Below, piece by piece: positions 6,246 through 7,040 of a DNA stretch of 7,040 bases. A program made the translations under genes and the position numbers. How positions within the stretch are numbered: the stretch's first letter is position 1; each line of letters starts with the position of its first letter. Source of the stretch: Planctomycetota bacterium (GTDB taxonomy: Bacteria; Planctomycetota; MHYJ01; JACPRB01); the NCBI GenBank assembly GCA_016200125.1, contig JACQFK010000375.1:1-7040 (forward strand). The letters run 5' to 3'. The notes below the pieces were generated by a model. The model was not told the DNA's origin. It was given only the letters and a program-made list of their open reading frames with translations, and made no database searches.

Positions 6246-6499
6246 CGCCACAACTCCGGGTCCACTCGGCGCTGCTCGTAGATGCGGCGCTCGATCTCGC
6301 GGGCCTCCTCGTCGGTCCAGACCCCGATGAAGTCCTCGAAATCGCGGTTGATCGGGGGGCGCTTCGTCCTGGAAAGCCCGAGCGCTTCCTCGAGAATCCG
6401 GAGGACCGCCTTGTTCAGGCTCAGCCCCTCCGCCCCTGCCCGGTCGCGGACCGCGCGGGCCACGGCGGGGGGGAGATTCCGGAGGGTGATCGGCCGCAA
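6242..6499 (-). CDS. Ribbon-helix-helix antitoxin, VapB/FitA-type
   Basis: 85 aa from TTG 6499. An in-frame ATG at 6535 would add 12 residues ([12 protein letters not shown]), but it lies within about 2 nt of the predicted mRNA start, inside the operator palindromes, and lacks a ribosome site. TTG 6499 has AGGGGG 6 nt upstream and gives the usual VapB-like beginning. The ATG remains possible if the mRNA is leaderless. Residues 3-41 ([20 protein letters not shown], then [18 protein letters not shown]) form the strand-helix-helix DNA-binding domain. The C-terminal part, [21 protein letters not shown] followed by RRVDPELWR, is the toxin-neutralising segment typical of VapB partners of PIN toxins. 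The protein should bind its own operator at 6517-6550 together with the toxin and block the nuclease site. It is first gene of a two-gene operon. Confidence 0.88.
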   Translation of the reverse strand: MRPITLRNLPPAVARAVRDRAGAEGLSLNKAVLRILEEALGLSRTKRPPINRDFEDFIGVWTDEEAREIERRIYEQRRVDPELWR

Positions 6500-6516
6500 G
6501 CCGGTCCCCCTGGATT

Positions 6517-6572
6517 GCATCATCTTATGCTTCATGATGCATCATGATGCGGCAGTTGCCTCCCGGCGTCAA
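6517..6572 (-). promoter_or_regulatory. Promoter and palindromic operator of the toxin-antitoxin operon
   Basis: On the minus strand a -35 TTGACG (6572-6567) and a weaker -10 CATCAT (6549-6544) are 17 nt apart, giving a start near 6537. The heptamer GCATCAT or its complement ATGATGC occurs four times: 6517-6523, 6534-6540, 6539-6545 and 6544-6550. The last three build a perfect 16-nt palindrome at 6532-6547 and an overlapping 12-nt palindrome at 6539-6550, covering the -10 box and start site. This is the arrangement expected for autorepression by a ribbon-helix-helix antitoxin. Confidence 0.7.
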
Positions 6573-6665
6573 GCGAGATCGGCGGCGACCTCTACGATCG
6601 CGGAAAGTCGAAACAAACGGGGCCGGGGCGGGGCGAAGGAGAGGGGGAGCTTCGCCGGCCCGGGA

Positions 6666-6694
6666 TGGACTTCCGGGGGGCCCCCCGCTAAGAT
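6666..6694 (+). promoter_or_regulatory. Possible cysD promoter
   Basis: TGGACT (6666-6671) and TAAGAT (6689-6694) each match four of six consensus bases and are 17 nt apart; transcription would start near 6701, 31 nt before the GTG at 6732. The spacer holds the perfect 14-nt palindrome CGGGGGGCCCCCCG (6674-6687). No riboswitch-sized leader exists between this and the gene. The call is weak because both boxes are imperfect. Confidence 0.35.
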
Positions 6695-6731
6695 GGTGGC
6701 CCGGAACGGTCCGGAGAAAGGCTTTCACGGG

Positions 6732-7040
6732 GTGACCGCACACCACCTGACCCATCTGAGGCAGCTCGAAGCCGAGTCCATCCACATCATCCGCGAGGTG
6801 GCCGCCGAGTTCGAGAAGCCGGTCATGCTCTATTCGATCGGCAAGGACTCCGCCGTCATGCTCCGCCTCGCCCAGAAGGCCTTCCACCCCGGCAAGCCCC
6901 CGTTCCCCCTCATGCACGTCGACACCACCTGGAAGTTCCGGGACATGTACAGGTTCCGCGACTCCTACGTGAGGAAGAAGCTGGGGCTCGACCTCATCGT
7001 CTACGTGAACCAGGAGGGCCTGAGGAAGGGCATCAGCCCC
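6732..7040 (+). CDS. cysD: Sulfate adenylyltransferase subunit 2, N-terminal part
   Basis: The first 103 codons of cysD, running off the window end in frame. GTG 6732 is preferred: GGAGAAAGG at 6713-6721 precedes it, and the product then starts [23 protein letters not shown], the normal CysD beginning. An in-frame ATG at 6693 would add 13 atypical residues and lies upstream of the likely mRNA start. The PP-loop [13 protein letters not shown] (32-44, with S35, G37, K38, D39 and S40) binds ATP, and [16 protein letters not shown] (57-72) is the next conserved block, as in CysD and PAPS-reductase relatives. With the GTPase subunit CysN it makes adenosine 5'-phosphosulfate from sulfate and ATP in the cytoplasm, the first step of assimilatory sulfate activation. 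cysN would be expected just downstream, outside the window. Confidence 0.93.
   Translation, partial: MTAHHLTHLRQLEAESIHIIREVAAEFEKPVMLYSIGKDSAVMLRLAQKAFHPGKPPFPLMHVDTTWKFRDMYRFRDSYVRKKLGLDLIVYVNQEGLRKGISP

Noticed and set aside
6693..6731. ATG at 6693 as start of cysD
   Set aside because: No ribosome site, overlaps the candidate -10 box, and adds residues not seen at CysD N termini.
6525..6917. 130-codon minus-strand frame opposite cysD as an extra upstream gene
   Set aside because: It is antisense to the well-conserved CysD coding sequence and has no recognisable features.
1..7040. A defence island, CRISPR, insertion sequence or integrase suggested by the toxin-antitoxin pair
   Set aside because: No repeat array, transposase, integrase, target duplication or tRNA was seen; base composition and codon use look uniform around the module.

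Overview
The window comes from a strongly GC-rich bacterium with very high G/C at third codon positions, which also produces many long spurious open frames on the opposite strands. No marker gene fixes the phylum. Three features fit a large-genome environmental bacterium of the Planctomycetota / Acidobacteriota / Myxococcota kind: a secreted PQQ-like double propeller, an exported LamG protein with a C-terminal sorting tail, and a lipoprotein esterase. That is inference only.

Layout. 1-225 (+) is the 3' end of an amidohydrolase/deacetylase-type metallohydrolase gene. 226-316 is an AT-rich promoter gap. 317-1453 (+) encodes an exported LamG + fibronectin III protein ending in a Cys-containing C-terminal anchor. 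1454-3904 (-) encodes a secreted protein of two PQQ-like beta-propellers. 3905-4050 is a divergent promoter region with a near-perfect sigma-54 (-24/-12) promoter. 4051-4524 (+) encodes a small PilZ-like protein with a C-terminal membrane anchor. 4525-5712 (-) encodes an alpha/beta-hydrolase lipoprotein. 5793-6499 (-) is a VapBC/FitAB-type toxin-antitoxin operon with a palindromic operator. 6732-7040 (+) is the 5' end of cysD. No gap exceeds 300 bases. I saw no tRNA, rRNA, CRISPR array or insertion sequence.

How it fits together. Four of the complete genes encode envelope or exported proteins: LamG-FnIII, double propeller, PilZ-TM and lipoprotein esterase. The propeller and esterase genes lie on the same strand but are separated by the oppositely oriented PilZ gene. 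They share an almost identical 20-nt leader just before their start codons (18 of 20 positions), which hints at co-regulation or duplication of the upstream region. Both convergent gene pairs end with stop codons abutting in the palindrome TGATCA, leaving no intergenic base and no room for a conventional terminator. The toxin-antitoxin module and cysD look like unrelated neighbours sharing a divergent intergenic region.

Nothing here is a clear new defence or metabolic system. The most checkable novelties are the shared leader, the sigma-54 promoter before the PilZ-like gene, the abutting stop codons and the hybrid C-terminal sorting signal.
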